A stretch of DNA of 43,346 bases from Methylorubrum populi (lineage in GTDB: Bacteria; Pseudomonadota; Alphaproteobacteria; Rhizobiales; Beijerinckiaceae). A program made the position numbers and the translations under genes. The notes under the pieces are model-generated. The model saw only the letters and a program-made list of their open reading frames with translations. It did no database searches and had not been told where the DNA came from. Location of the stretch: contig DYYG01000057.1 in NCBI GenBank assembly GCA_020741775.1, forward strand, positions 1 through 43,346. Direction: 5' to 3'. Positions 7,109-15,225 of the stretch are shown in pieces (positions within the stretch are counted from its first letter, which is position 1; the number at the start of each line of letters is the position of its first letter).

Positions 7109-7864
7109 TCAGCCCTCCATCTGTCCGGCGACGAAGGCGCCCGAGCGCAGATCCGACGCGACCTGCTGCGCATCCCATTCCGGTGCCCCCTCGCGGCGAC
7201 GATAGGGGCAGACCCAATCGTCCGGCACCCGCCGTCCGCTGAACTGCCGGGCGGCGGAGCGCTCGCCGTGCTGAGCCAGCATCGGGTTGGGTGTGCCCGC
7301 CCAGGCCACGTCACGTTCGACGATCGAGTCGCGCAGGCGCTCGTAACGCCCCTCCGCCCGCAGTCTTTCGAACTGATCGTGCAGGTTGAACACCAGCACC
7401 GGGTTCTCGAAACGGCGCGCCTTGCGGCTCGCGCCCGGATGCAGGCCGACGATGAAGAAGCCCTCGCCCCCGAGGCTCATGGAGAAATGCGGATCCTCCG
7501 GATCGGCCGAGACGCGCGGATCCTGCGGATGACCGAGGCCGCTGTCCCGGTCGGAGAGCGATTGCATCCGCTGCCACAGCGCCGCCTCGAACGCCTCTTC
7601 CGAGAGGCGGTTCGGCCCCTCGAACACGACGGCGAAGCTCTGGAACTGATCGCGGCGGGCCCGGTAGCGGCAGATGAAGGCGAGGAGAGCCGGATAGATC
7701 CGTCCGTCGTCTCGGTCGGAGGCGACATCGCGGGCGACGAGCACCTTGAGATGACCGCGGGACAGGGCGGATTTAGCACCGACGCAGGGGAAGGGCTGTT
7801 GGCGGATGAAGTGCCGGAAACGCTCTGCGAGCGGGTGAACGGCATCGTCGGTAGGCAGCAGCAT
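7109..7864 (-). CDS. YqcI/YcgG (GntA-like) heme-dependent N-oxygenase family protein
   Basis: The 251 residues match the YqcI/YcgG family (PF08892) along the whole length: FPCVGAKSAL at 25-34, DPHFSMSLGG near 124-133, VGLHPGASRKARRF at 139-152, VFNLHDQFE near 158-166, then NPMLAQHG, ARQFSGR and DWVCPY. The family includes GntA, the heme-dependent N-hydroxylase of guanitoxin biosynthesis, and related guanidine/arginine N-hydroxylases; other members are uncharacterised. The likely role is N-oxygenation of a guanidino or amino compound. The start ATG 7864 has GAGGTGTC just upstream. It is the first gene of a tight three-gene operon with two methyltransferases, the second of them EgtD-like, a pairing I do not recognise from a described pathway. 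The 276-bp upstream gap separates it from the DUF1989 gene on the same strand. Confidence 0.85.
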   Translation of the reverse strand: MLLPTDDAVHPLAERFRHFIRQQPFPCVGAKSALSRGHLKVLVARDVASDRDDGRIYPALLAFICRYRARRDQFQSFAVVFEGPNRLSEEAFEAALWQRMQSLSDRDSGLGHPQDPRVSADPEDPHFSMSLGGEGFFIVGLHPGASRKARRFENPVLVFNLHDQFERLRAEGRYERLRDSIVERDVAWAGTPNPMLAQHGERSAARQFSGRRVPDDWVCPYRRREGAPEWDAQQVASDLRSGAFVAGQMEG

Positions 7865-8140
7865 GACACCTCGTACGAAGCGGGCAAGCAGGCGCGGCGA
7901 ACCGGGCGCGACGCCCGGTTCGGTGAAGAGTGTGAAGGGCAGGCCGGGACTCGATCAGTCCGCCGGCCGTCCCTGAAGATGAACTGGCCGGGGAACCGCA
8001 CCGCCGGGGCATTGTTCCGCGATGTCTGGGGATATCCGGAAGGCTAGGCTCAATGCCTCATCTGCGGATTGTCTTGAGTCTCCGCGGCATCGTGGCGCAG
8101 AGTTTTTGCGTGCGCGATCAACGATCCGATGGCGCCACGT

Positions 8141-8737
8141 TCAAGATTCGATCTCATACTGGATCGGCTTGAAGGAGAAGTTGTTGGATTGCGGCGCCGA
8201 GCAGGCGGTGAGGCCGATGATGAGATCGGTTTCGGCCACGAAGGTCACCCTGTCGCCGGCCCGGCTGAGCGGCGGCCGCACGGCCAGCTCGCCGCTGGTG
8301 CCATCGACGGTCACATGCATGAACACGTTGAAGGCGATGGGGATGCGGTCCGGTCCGATCCCGTAGGGCGCCAGCGCCTCGGCGAGATTGCCGAAGCAGC
8401 CCCGGTGCGGGTGCGCATCGCCGTAGATGATCCGGAAGGTGTCGGCCGAGCAGGGCGTGAGCAGGAAGTCGTGGCGCCCCACCGTGTCCTCGACGATGCG
8501 CAGGAGCACGTTGGAGCGGTTCGAGTAGATCGGATCGCCCTTCGTCAGGAAGATGCGCGAGGCGTAGTCGATGGTGCGGCCGGAGGAGATGACCTCGTCG
8601 AGGTCGTCCCGGCGGAAGGCGACGAGGTCGGCCACCTGCTCGCCCATGGGATCGATCACGGTCAGGCGCTGACCCCGGTCGAGCGTGAAGGCGGCCCCCG
8701 AGCGCGGCGGGATCTCGTGGCGCGACGGCTGGCTCAT
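8141..8737 (-). CDS. DUF1989 (urea carboxylase-associated) family protein
   Basis: The 198-residue protein fits DUF1989, the family of urea-amidolyase-associated proteins UAAP1/UAAP2. Recognisable blocks are DYASRIFLTKGDPIYSNR (about 57-74), HDFLLTPCSADTF with the conserved Cys-Ser (about 88-100), IPIAFNVFMHV, and the ending VAETDLIIGLTAC. Family members occur next to guanidine/urea carboxylase genes; their biochemical role is not settled. No carboxylase or allophanate hydrolase is visible here, so the protein must act in another setting. It lies upstream of and on the same strand as the GntA-like operon and diverges from the OPT transporter with a 120-bp shared promoter region. GGAG lies 10 bases before the ATG. 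Confidence 0.85.
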   Translation of the reverse strand: MSQPSRHEIPPRSGAAFTLDRGQRLTVIDPMGEQVADLVAFRRDDLDEVISSGRTIDYASRIFLTKGDPIYSNRSNVLLRIVEDTVGRHDFLLTPCSADTFRIIYGDAHPHRGCFGNLAEALAPYGIGPDRIPIAFNVFMHVTVDGTSGELAVRPPLSRAGDRVTFVAETDLIIGLTACSAPQSNNFSFKPIQYEIES

Positions 8738-8857
8738 CGATGGTGGTCTCCGTGTTGACGCGCGATGCGCCGTCGCGCGCCTGTCGGCTCATGTGACAGG
8801 CTTGGCCGCGACGGCGCGACAGGGATCGGACGAAGGGCCGGTTGGGTTCCCAAATCC

Positions 8858-10921
8858 ATGAACGTCCCGAGCCGGGGGCGGAATCAGAGGCCGCTGCCCG
8901 TGGATGCTCGACCCGACGATCAAGCCGTGCCGCGCGGCGATGCCGGCCGTGGCGGCCCGCGTCACGCGGCCGAGATCACCCTGCGTGGGCTCCTGCTGGG
9001 AGCGGTGATCACGGTCGTGTTCATGACCGCCAATCTCTATATGGGGTTGAAGACCGGGGTGACCTTCTCGACCTCGATCCCGGCGGCGATGCTCTCGATG
9101 GGATTGCTCCGTCTGTTCGGCGGGTCCGGCATCCTCGAGAACAACATCGTCCAGACCCAGGCCTCGGCGGCGGGCACCCTCTGCAACGTCATCCTGGTCC
9201 TGCCGGGCCTGGTTCTGATTGGCCATTGGCACGGCTTCCCGTTCTGGGAGACGACCGCCGTCTGCCTCATCGGCGGGTTGATCGGTCTCGTCTACTCGAT
9301 CCCCCTGCGGCGGGCCCTGGTGATGGGCTCGGGCCTTCCCTATCCCGAGGGAACCGCGGCGGCGGAGGTGCTGCATGCGGGCGAGGCCGGCGATCGCGGG
9401 GGCTTGCGCGTGCTGCTGGGGGCCGCCGGAGCGGGCGGCGCGATCGGGCTGGCCACCACCGGATTCCGGCTCCTCGCCGATGGCCTGCACACGACCCTCG
9501 CTGCCGGTCCGGCCCTGTTCCGGTTCGCCACCGGCTTCTCGCCGGCTCTCGTCGGAGTCGGCTACCTCGTCGGCCTCGGCGCCTGCCTCGCCCTGCTGAC
9601 CGGCGTCGCGCTCGCCTGGGGCGTCGCGGTTCCGCTGCTCACTGCCTTCGGCGACGGCGCGGGCGGACAGGATCCCGAGGCCGTCGCGCGGGCGGTCTGG
9701 TCGGAGAAGGTGCGCCTGATCGGCGCCGGCATCATCGCCGTCGGCGCGATCTGGACGGTCGCCTCCCTCGGCCGCGCGATCCTCGGCAGCATCCGCTCGG
9801 CGCTGCAGGCGGCCCGCGGCGGCGGGGGCGCCCTGCGCACGCTGCCCCGCCAGGAGCGGGACCTCCCGATCACCTGGGTGGCGGGAGCGTCCCTGCTCCT
9901 CGCGCTGCCGTTGATCTGGCTCTTCGGCCATTTCAGCGCGGGCGCCGAACTCGGCGGCCTGCGCATCGCTCTGATCGCGAGCGCCACGATCTTCACCGTC
10001 GGCTTCGGCTTCCTGATGGCGGCGGCCTGTGGATACCTTGCCGGTCTGCTCGGCTCCTCGTCGAGTCCGATCTCCGGCATCGGCATCCTCACGACCCTGC
10101 TGGCGGCGCTACTTCTGCCGCTGCTGCTCGGCCGTGCCGCCGGGCCGGAGGGCGAGCGCTTCGTGGTCGCCGCCGCCCTGCTGCTCTCCGCCATCGTCGT
10201 GACGACGGCCTCGATCGCCAACGACAACCTTCAGGATCTCAAGACCGGCCAGCTCGTCGATGCCACCCCCTGGCGCCAGCAGGCGGTGCTGGCGGCGGGC
10301 GTGATCGTCGGTGCCCTCGTGATCGCTCCGCTCCTCGATCTCCTCTACAATGCCTACGGCTTCGCCGGTGCCCTGCCGCGTGAGGGGATGGAGGAGGCCG
10401 CCGCCCTGCCGGCCCCTCAAGCAACGCTGATGACCCAGATCGCCAGCGGCATCGTGCGCGGCGAGCTGCCCTGGTCGATGGTGGCGGTCGGAGCGGGACT
10501 CGGGGCGGTCCTCGTCGCGCTGGAGACGCGACTGCGCCGCAGCGGCCGTTCTTTCCCGGCGCTCACGGTCGGCATCGGCATGTATCTGCCGCTGGAGGTG
10601 GTGGTGACGATCGCCTGCGGTGGCCTCGTCGGGCGGCTCGCCGAGCAGCGCCTCGCTCGATCGGGCGAGGAGGCGGAGGCCGGCGGACGACGGCGCGGCG
10701 TGCTGCTGGCCTCGGGCTTCCTCGTCGGCGAGAGCGTCGTCGGCGTCTTGCTCGCCGCCGCCGACACCGTGAGCGGCCGCAGCGCCTCCCTGGCCTTCGC
10801 GGCGGGCGCCTTGGGCGGCGCCGGGCCCTGGCTCGGCCTCGCGGTCTTCGCCGGAGTGCTGGTCGCCTTCTACCGCATCGCGTCCCGTCCGGACGAGTCG
10901 GAGGCGCGCGGACGGTCTTGA
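8858..10921 (+). CDS. OPT family transporter
   Basis: Starting at ATG 8858 gives 687 residues, the usual length for bacterial OPT proteins. The protein is almost entirely hydrophobic, with well over ten predicted membrane helices. Family signatures include NLYMGLKTGVTFSTSIPAAM, the conserved VQTQASAAGTL segment, and GLPYPEGTAAAEVLHAGE. OPT proteins import oligopeptides or metal chelates with protons; the substrate here is unknown. It is divergent from the DUF1989 gene, so the two may share regulation and the transporter could serve the neighbouring N-oxygenase/methyltransferase pathway (inference). An in-frame extension to 8765 lacks conserved sequence. The next gene, an ABC permease, begins 74 bp after the stop. 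Confidence 0.87.
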   Translation: MNVPSRGRNQRPLPVDARPDDQAVPRGDAGRGGPRHAAEITLRGLLLGAVITVVFMTANLYMGLKTGVTFSTSIPAAMLSMGLLRLFGGSGILENNIVQTQASAAGTLCNVILVLPGLVLIGHWHGFPFWETTAVCLIGGLIGLVYSIPLRRALVMGSGLPYPEGTAAAEVLHAGEAGDRGGLRVLLGAAGAGGAIGLATTGFRLLADGLHTTLAAGPALFRFATGFSPALVGVGYLVGLGACLALLTGVALAWGVAVPLLTAFGDGAGGQDPEAVARAVWSEKVRLIGAGIIAVGAIWTVASLGRAILGSIRSALQAARGGGGALRTLPRQERDLPITWVAGASLLLALPLIWLFGHFSAGAELGGLRIALIASATIFTVGFGFLMAAACGYLAGLLGSSSSPISGIGILTTLLAALLLPLLLGRAAGPEGERFVVAAALLLSAIVVTTASIANDNLQDLKTGQLVDATPWRQQAVLAAGVIVGALVIAPLLDLLYNAYGFAGALPREGMEEAAALPAPQATLMTQIASGIVRGELPWSMVAVGAGLGAVLVALETRLRRSGRSFPALTVGIGMYLPLEVVVTIACGGLVGRLAEQRLARSGEEAEAGGRRRGVLLASGFLVGESVVGVLLAAADTVSGRSASLAFAAGALGGAGPWLGLAVFAGVLVAFYRIASRPDESEARGRS

Positions 10922-10995
10922 AGTATGGGCTCTCCTCGATTTCGTCGCGATTCCGGGTGAATGTCGCGGCGCGACCGCCCCGTGCGACGGATCTC

Positions 10996-11793
10996 ATGAA
11001 CGCCCACGCTTCGTCTCTCCCGCGCCGTCAGAGCCATCTCGACGTCTATCTGCGCGTCCTCAACGCCCTGATGCTGCGCGACATGCGCAGCCGCTTCGGC
11101 GGCAATTACTGGGGCTATCTGGTGCAGGTGCTCTGGCCCTGCGCCCACTTGGCCATCATCGTCGGGGCGATGACCTTTCGCGGCGTCAAAGCGCCGATGG
11201 GCGAGAGCGCGATGCTGTTCGTCGCCTCGGGCGCGCTGCCCGCTCTCGCCTTCCAGTACATCTCCCGCGAGGTGATGAAGGGGTTCATGGTCCACAAGCC
11301 ATTGACCTACTTCCCGCAGGTGAAGCGTTTCGACACCGTCGTCGCCCGTATCCTCGTGGAGATCGTCAGCAGCTTCATAGGGCTTTGCCTCGTCTGCGTC
11401 GTCCTCCTCAGCTTCGGAGTCGATCCCGTTCCGGTCGACATGGTGACTGCCATTTCCGGATATCTTGCCGCCATCTGCCTCGGTATCGGTGTTGGGACGA
11501 TCAATGTCGGAATATGTTCTGTTTTTCCAGGGTGGGCCCTCGGTTATATTGTCGTGACTTTGTCGCTTTATCTCACGAGCGGCGTTTATTTCATGGCATG
11601 TTATATGCCGCAGGAAATTTATTATTACATGAAGTGGAACCCCATCACTCAGCTGATCGAATGGGTTCGTCTCGGATACGACCCGACCATTCCGGTTCAG
11701 ATCGACTACGTCTATCTCTATGGCTGGATCTTCGGCAGCCTGACGGTAGGCCTTCTCATGGAGCGCTACATCGTTCGCGCCCAGCAGAACTGA
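10996..11793 (+). CDS. ABC-2 type permease, polysaccharide-export-like
   Basis: From ATG 10996 the product has 265 residues and about six membrane helices. It follows the KpsM/Wzm/RfbA pattern: an N-terminal LRDMRSRFGGNYWGYLVQVLWP block before helix 1, and a C-terminal MKWNPITQLIEWVRLGYDP before the last helix. Such permeases move capsular or O-antigen polysaccharide out through the inner membrane with a KpsT/Wzt ATPase. No ATPase gene lies next to it or anywhere in the window, so the partner must be encoded elsewhere. The second half is slightly AT-richer than the first. An upstream in-frame ATG-less extension to 10918 overlaps the OPT stop and seems unlikely. Confidence 0.8.
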   Translation: MNAHASSLPRRQSHLDVYLRVLNALMLRDMRSRFGGNYWGYLVQVLWPCAHLAIIVGAMTFRGVKAPMGESAMLFVASGALPALAFQYISREVMKGFMVHKPLTYFPQVKRFDTVVARILVEIVSSFIGLCLVCVVLLSFGVDPVPVDMVTAISGYLAAICLGIGVGTINVGICSVFPGWALGYIVVTLSLYLTSGVYFMACYMPQEIYYYMKWNPITQLIEWVRLGYDPTIPVQIDYVYLYGWIFGSLTVGLLMERYIVRAQQN

Positions 11794-11898
11794 GGCGGCG
11801 GAGGCCCGCCCCATGCGGTCGCTTCGCCGGGCCGCTGGGTGTGGCCGCAGGCGGATTGCGAGGCGGCTCAAAAAGTCGGGTCGGGGCTGAAAAAGGGG

Positions 11899-11927
11899 TT
11901 GAGTCCCGCCGATCCTCTGCTTATAGA
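11899..11927 (+). promoter_or_regulatory. Probable sigma-70-type promoter of the tRNA-Ala pair
   Basis: TTGAGT (11899-11904), 17 bases, TATAGA (11922-11927): near-consensus hexamers at ideal spacing, about 75 bp before the first tRNA-Ala. Strong promoters of this kind are typical of stable RNA operons in alphaproteobacteria. Confidence 0.6.
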
Positions 11928-12001
11928 ACCGCCCATCGCCGAGGCACACAGCGCCGACAGCGACGCCGAAGTCGGTCCAGTCGCCTTCGGTAAAAAAGGT
12001 T

Positions 12002-12077
12002 GGGGCCTTAGCTCAGCTGGGAGAGCGCTTCCATGGCATGGAAGAGGTCATCGGTTCGATCCCGTTAGGCTCCACCA
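12002..12077 (+). tRNA. tRNA-Ala(GGC), copy 1
   Basis: A complete 76-base cloverleaf. Acceptor GGGGCCT (12002-12008) pairs with AGGCTCC (12067-12073) and contains the G3-U70 wobble that identifies alanine tRNAs. The anticodon stem CTTCC/GGAAG holds loop ATGGCAT with anticodon GGC. CCA is encoded at 12075-12077. Confidence 0.97.
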
Positions 12078-12167
12078 AACTTATTTCTTCGATCAGGCGA
12101 AAGCCTGACTGCCTCGGCCGAAACAACTGTTCGGTACGATGCGAAAATGGCTTCGGCCATTCATGAT

Positions 12168-12243
12168 GGGGCCTTAGCTCAGCTGGGAGAGCGCTTCCAT
12201 GGCATGGAAGAGGTCATCGGTTCGATCCCGTTAGGCTCCACCA
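12168..12243 (+). tRNA. tRNA-Ala(GGC), copy 2
   Basis: Identical over all 76 bases to the copy at 12002-12077, including G3-U70, anticodon GGC and encoded CCA. The 90-bp spacer holds two small hairpins (TCAGGC-GAAA-GCCTGA and ATGGC-TTCG-GCCAT) that may guide processing. No separate promoter is evident, so both probably come from one transcript. Confidence 0.97.
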
Positions 12244-12385
12244 TCTTCATCACGGCAGCAAAGCCCGAAAGGGACTTCGGCTCGAAAGCCTCGAAGCCGG
12301 TTTTGCCGGCCGCCTCAGTGATGCTTGAGGCACCCTCTATCCCTGAGCCTGTTTTCCCTGATCGATCCGCGTCTGAGCGCTCGCT

Positions 12386-13090
12386 CTAACGCGCCGTCTT
12401 CCAGGGGGTGATGATCCGGGCGGGCACCGGCCCCGCCGCGATCCGGGCCTGGCGGTTCAGCGGTTCGATGTCCTCCTGCGGTGCGAGGCGACGCGCCTTC
12501 GCCAGCGCCTTGCGCGCTTCCTCCGCGGGCATCGCCCCGTGCGGAACCATCATCGCCAGCAGCTGGCGGCGGGTCTTCGCATTGATCGAGCGAGAGCTCT
12601 TCACGTCCTCGAAATCGCTGATCCGGTGCCGCGTCGCCTTGGCGGAGCGTCCCCGCCCGTCATGGCCCATGAATACCTTCGGACCACCGGGCATCACCAC
12701 GATATCGCCGGGGCGCAACGTCTCGTCGCGCAGGAGTGCCGCGGTCGGATTGGCGGCGATGGCCTTAGAATCCACCGGCTGCTTGCCGCTGATCCCGTCG
12801 CTGTCCTCCTTCGGCAAAGCAGCGTAGCGCACCTTCGGCCGGCTGCGTTCCACCTTGGTGCGATGCCGGCGCCAACGGTAGCGCTCATTCACCTCGCCGC
12901 TGCCGTAGAAGGCGGTGGGGGCGGCGGGTGCCGGTGCGGGCGCCGCCTGCTGCGGGGCGAAGAGCTGCTGGAACAGGCCGCCGAGACCCCCTTCCTGTGC
13001 GTGAACGCCGGCAACGGTGGAGAGGATCAGGGCGGAAGAGGTCAGGACGAGCGCGAAGCGACGTCCGGAGCGAGGCAGGGTCGACGGCAT
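12386..13090 (-). CDS. Secreted protein of unknown function, proline/alanine-rich N-terminus
   Basis: ATG 13090 is chosen over an upstream ATG at 13138 because AGGAG lies six bases before it and the signal peptide begins directly after. The 234-residue product has a classical Sec signal (MPSTLPRSGRRFALVLTSSA, cleavage probably after VHA near residue 31). A short QQ/AP-rich linker follows, then a basic segment (YRWRRHRTKVERSRPKVRY) and a C-terminal part with RPGDIVVMPGGPKVFMGHDG. I do not recognise a family. It lies alone between the tRNA pair and a divergent BrkB-like gene and is probably periplasmic. Confidence 0.75.
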   Translation of the reverse strand: MPSTLPRSGRRFALVLTSSALILSTVAGVHAQEGGLGGLFQQLFAPQQAAPAPAPAAPTAFYGSGEVNERYRWRRHRTKVERSRPKVRYAALPKEDSDGISGKQPVDSKAIAANPTAALLRDETLRPGDIVVMPGGPKVFMGHDGRGRSAKATRHRISDFEDVKSSRSINAKTRRQLLAMMVPHGAMPAEEARKALAKARRLAPQEDIEPLNRQARIAAGPVPARIITPWKTAR

Positions 13091-13299
13091 CGACGGCTCC
13101 TGAAGCGAGGCGGTCGCGTTCGACCGATGCGCTGTCAACCGTGCCCGATCTTAACGGTTCCGGCGAAAGCTTGGCGCAAAAGTGGATATTTTGTGAATAC
13201 GCTGTCGCCTCGGTGCTCACATCCGTGTGAACCGGATTCAGGTCAAATGGGTTGCCGAGCAGCGCCGTCACTTCCGCGGCGGACGGACCCGACCCCTCG

Positions 13300-14466
13300 A
13301 TGCCGACTTCTGACCACGCTGCGCCGAAGCCTCCGGCCGCTCCGTCGAGCGAGCCGCGCTATCCCACCCTCTGGGCAATGGCGCTGGCGACCGCCCTTCT
13401 CGGTGTCGTCGCTCTACCGCGTCGGCAGGCGCCGTCTCCCGGTGCCGGATCGGCTTCAGGCGACGCGGCACGAAGGGAATCGCCGTCGCACGAGGGGAGG
13501 GACGCGCACCGGGTCGCGCAGACAGAGCGTGACCGCGGCCGGGGCGCCGACACGCCGACCGAGATGCCCGCGCAGGGGTGGAAGGATATCCTGAAGCGGA
13601 CCTACGGCGATATCGGCGAGAACCGGCTCACCCTGATCTCGGCGGGCGTGACCTTCTTCGTTCTCCTGGCCATCTTCCCGGCGATCGCGGCTTTGGTCTC
13701 CGTCTACGGGCTGGTTGCCGACATCTCGACCATCAACCAACAGATCGATGCCCTGCGCGGCGTGCTGCCCTCGGGCGGCGTCGATATCGTGTCGGAGCAG
13801 GTGAAGCGCCTGACCGAGAAGGGCGACACCGCCCTCGGCCTCACCGCTCTCATCGGCATCGCCCTGTCGGTCTGGAGCGCGAATGGCGGGGTGAAGCATG
13901 TCTTCGACGCGCTCAACCTCGTCTACGGTGAGCGCGAAAAGCGCGGCTTCTTCAAGCTGAACCTCGTCTCACTCGCCTTCACCGCAGGGGCGCTGCTCTT
14001 CGTCGTGCTGGCCCTGGCCGGCATCGTCGCGGTGCCGGTGGCGATTCAGTTCCTCGGCTTGTCCACCGATGCGTGGTGGCTGGCGCTTCTGCGTTGGCCA
14101 GTGCTGTTCGTCGTGGTGATCCTGATGCTCGCCGTGCTCTACCGGTACGGCCCGAGCCGGGATGCGCCGCGCTGGCGCTGGGTCACGCCCGGCGGCATGC
14201 TCGCCGCCTTCCTCTGGCTGGCCGGTTCGCTGCTGTTCTCTTGGTACGTCTCGAATTTCGGCAGCTACGACAAAACCTACGGCTCGCTCGGGGCCGCCAT
14301 CGGCTTCATGACCTGGATCTGGCTCTCGACCACCATCGTGCTGCTCGGCGCCCAGTTGAACGCCGAACTCGAGCACCAGACGGCCAAGGACACAACCGTC
14401 GGGGCACCGAAGCCCCTTGGCGACCGCGATGCCCGCATGGCGGACACGGTGGGCGCCGCGGCCTGA
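13300..14466 (+). CDS. YihY/virulence factor BrkB family membrane protein
   Basis: The first ATG in the frame (13300) gives 388 residues; a TTG extension to 13252 has no support. After a low-complexity N-terminus with one possible helix, the conserved region starts near residue 90 (GWKDILKRTYGDIGENRLTL). It shows the family pattern of six helices: AGVTFFVLLAIFPAIAALVS, the WSANGGVKHVFDALNLVYGE loop, and the C-terminal TYGSLGAAIGFMTWIWLSTT with ALL-GAQLNAELE. BrkB/YihY proteins are inner-membrane proteins of uncertain role (once called ribonuclease BN by mistake). The start is divergent from the secreted-protein gene at 13090, with 209 bp between. Confidence 0.85.
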   Translation: MPTSDHAAPKPPAAPSSEPRYPTLWAMALATALLGVVALPRRQAPSPGAGSASGDAARRESPSHEGRDAHRVAQTERDRGRGADTPTEMPAQGWKDILKRTYGDIGENRLTLISAGVTFFVLLAIFPAIAALVSVYGLVADISTINQQIDALRGVLPSGGVDIVSEQVKRLTEKGDTALGLTALIGIALSVWSANGGVKHVFDALNLVYGEREKRGFFKLNLVSLAFTAGALLFVVLALAGIVAVPVAIQFLGLSTDAWWLALLRWPVLFVVVILMLAVLYRYGPSRDAPRWRWVTPGGMLAAFLWLAGSLLFSWYVSNFGSYDKTYGSLGAAIGFMTWIWLSTTIVLLGAQLNAELEHQTAKDTTVGAPKPLGDRDARMADTVGAAA

Positions 14467-14477
14467 ACCTCACCCAA

Positions 14478-14508
14478 GCACCGTTCCGACCAATCGTCGG
14501 GACGGTGC
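14478..14508. terminator. Bidirectional hairpin terminator
   Basis: GCACCGTTCCGA (14478-14489) and TCGGGACGGTGC (14497-14508) form a 12-bp stem with one G-U pair and a 7-base loop. It fills the 55-bp gap between the convergent BrkB-like and cupin genes. T runs are weak on both sides. Confidence 0.55.
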
Positions 14509-14521
14509 CCGGAGGCGGGCC

Positions 14522-15031
14522 TCAGTTCTTCGCCTTGCTCGGGTCGTCGGCCGGGTCGAGATAATCCACCCCGAACGGCCCGCTGCCGTTGACCTGGAGA
14601 ACGACAGCCTCGTCAGTGGTCCACAAGGCATGCGGCATCATCTCAGGAAGAAACACGAAGCCGCCGGCCTTGAGTTCGGCGCCCTTGGTCTTGTCGACCT
14701 TCGTGCCGTGCTGGTGGAAGATCGAACCCGACAGGATCGTCAGGGTCTCCGCCTTCGAATGGGTGTGGGGCGCGATCACCGTGTTGGCGGGGAATTTGAT
14801 CCGCAGCACGAAGGGGCCGGGCTTCGCCGGATCGCCGGCGATGGCGCTGATTTCGGTGCCCTTCGGCAGATTGGGCGGGCCCTTTTCCCATTTCACCGCA
14901 GCGCCATCGGCCAAGGTGACGGCGCCGACATGGTCGCCGTGAGCCGCAGCCGCGGAGGCGAGGGGCAGCGCTAAGGGGATGGAAAGGGCGATGGCCAGGG
15001 CGGCGTGCCCGAAGCGGAAACCGTGGGTCAC
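14522..15031 (-). CDS. Secreted cupin-domain protein
   Basis: GTG at 15031 is preferred over ATG 15049 because GGGAGG lies just before it. The 169-residue product has a signal peptide ending around ASAAAA-HGDH. A single cupin barrel follows, with metal-ligand motifs PHTHSKAETLTILSG and a C-terminal PHALW. Between these is a HQHGTK segment. Periplasmic single-domain cupins of this type are common in proteobacteria, often with unknown substrate. It could bind a transition metal through the PHTH and PHA histidines. It has no operon partner. Confidence 0.75.
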   Translation of the reverse strand: MTHGFRFGHAALAIALSIPLALPLASAAAAHGDHVGAVTLADGAAVKWEKGPPNLPKGTEISAIAGDPAKPGPFVLRIKFPANTVIAPHTHSKAETLTILSGSIFHQHGTKVDKTKGAELKAGGFVFLPEMMPHALWTTDEAVVLQVNGSGPFGVDYLDPADDPSKAKN

Positions 15032-15166
15032 TCTCGATCCTCCCGTCATGTGCGGTGTCGGGCTGCCATGTAGGGATCATCGAGAGGCCGGCCACCCTCT
15101 GCGTGACGGGAACCATCTCGCCCTATCCGTCGATGCCCGGTCGGGGAGGGGATGACGCATACAAGA

Positions 15167-15190
15167 ACGGCGAGGCTTGCGCCCCGCCGT
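15167..15190 (-). terminator. Hairpin terminator after the glycine-rich protein gene
   Basis: On the minus strand a 9-bp stem (15167-15175/15182-15190, one G-U pair) with a 6-base loop, followed by TCTTGTATG. It lies 36 bp downstream of the stop at 15226. Confidence 0.45.
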
Positions 15191-15225
15191 CCCCTTCTGG
15201 CGATGATGACGTCGCCGCTCTTCGA

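Noticed and set aside
11839..12389. Open frames at 11839-12108 and 12147-12389 across the tRNA-Ala genes
   Set aside because: They are translations of the tRNA genes themselves (the GERFHGMEEVIGSIPLGST string is the tRNA-Ala sequence read as protein) and have no independent support.
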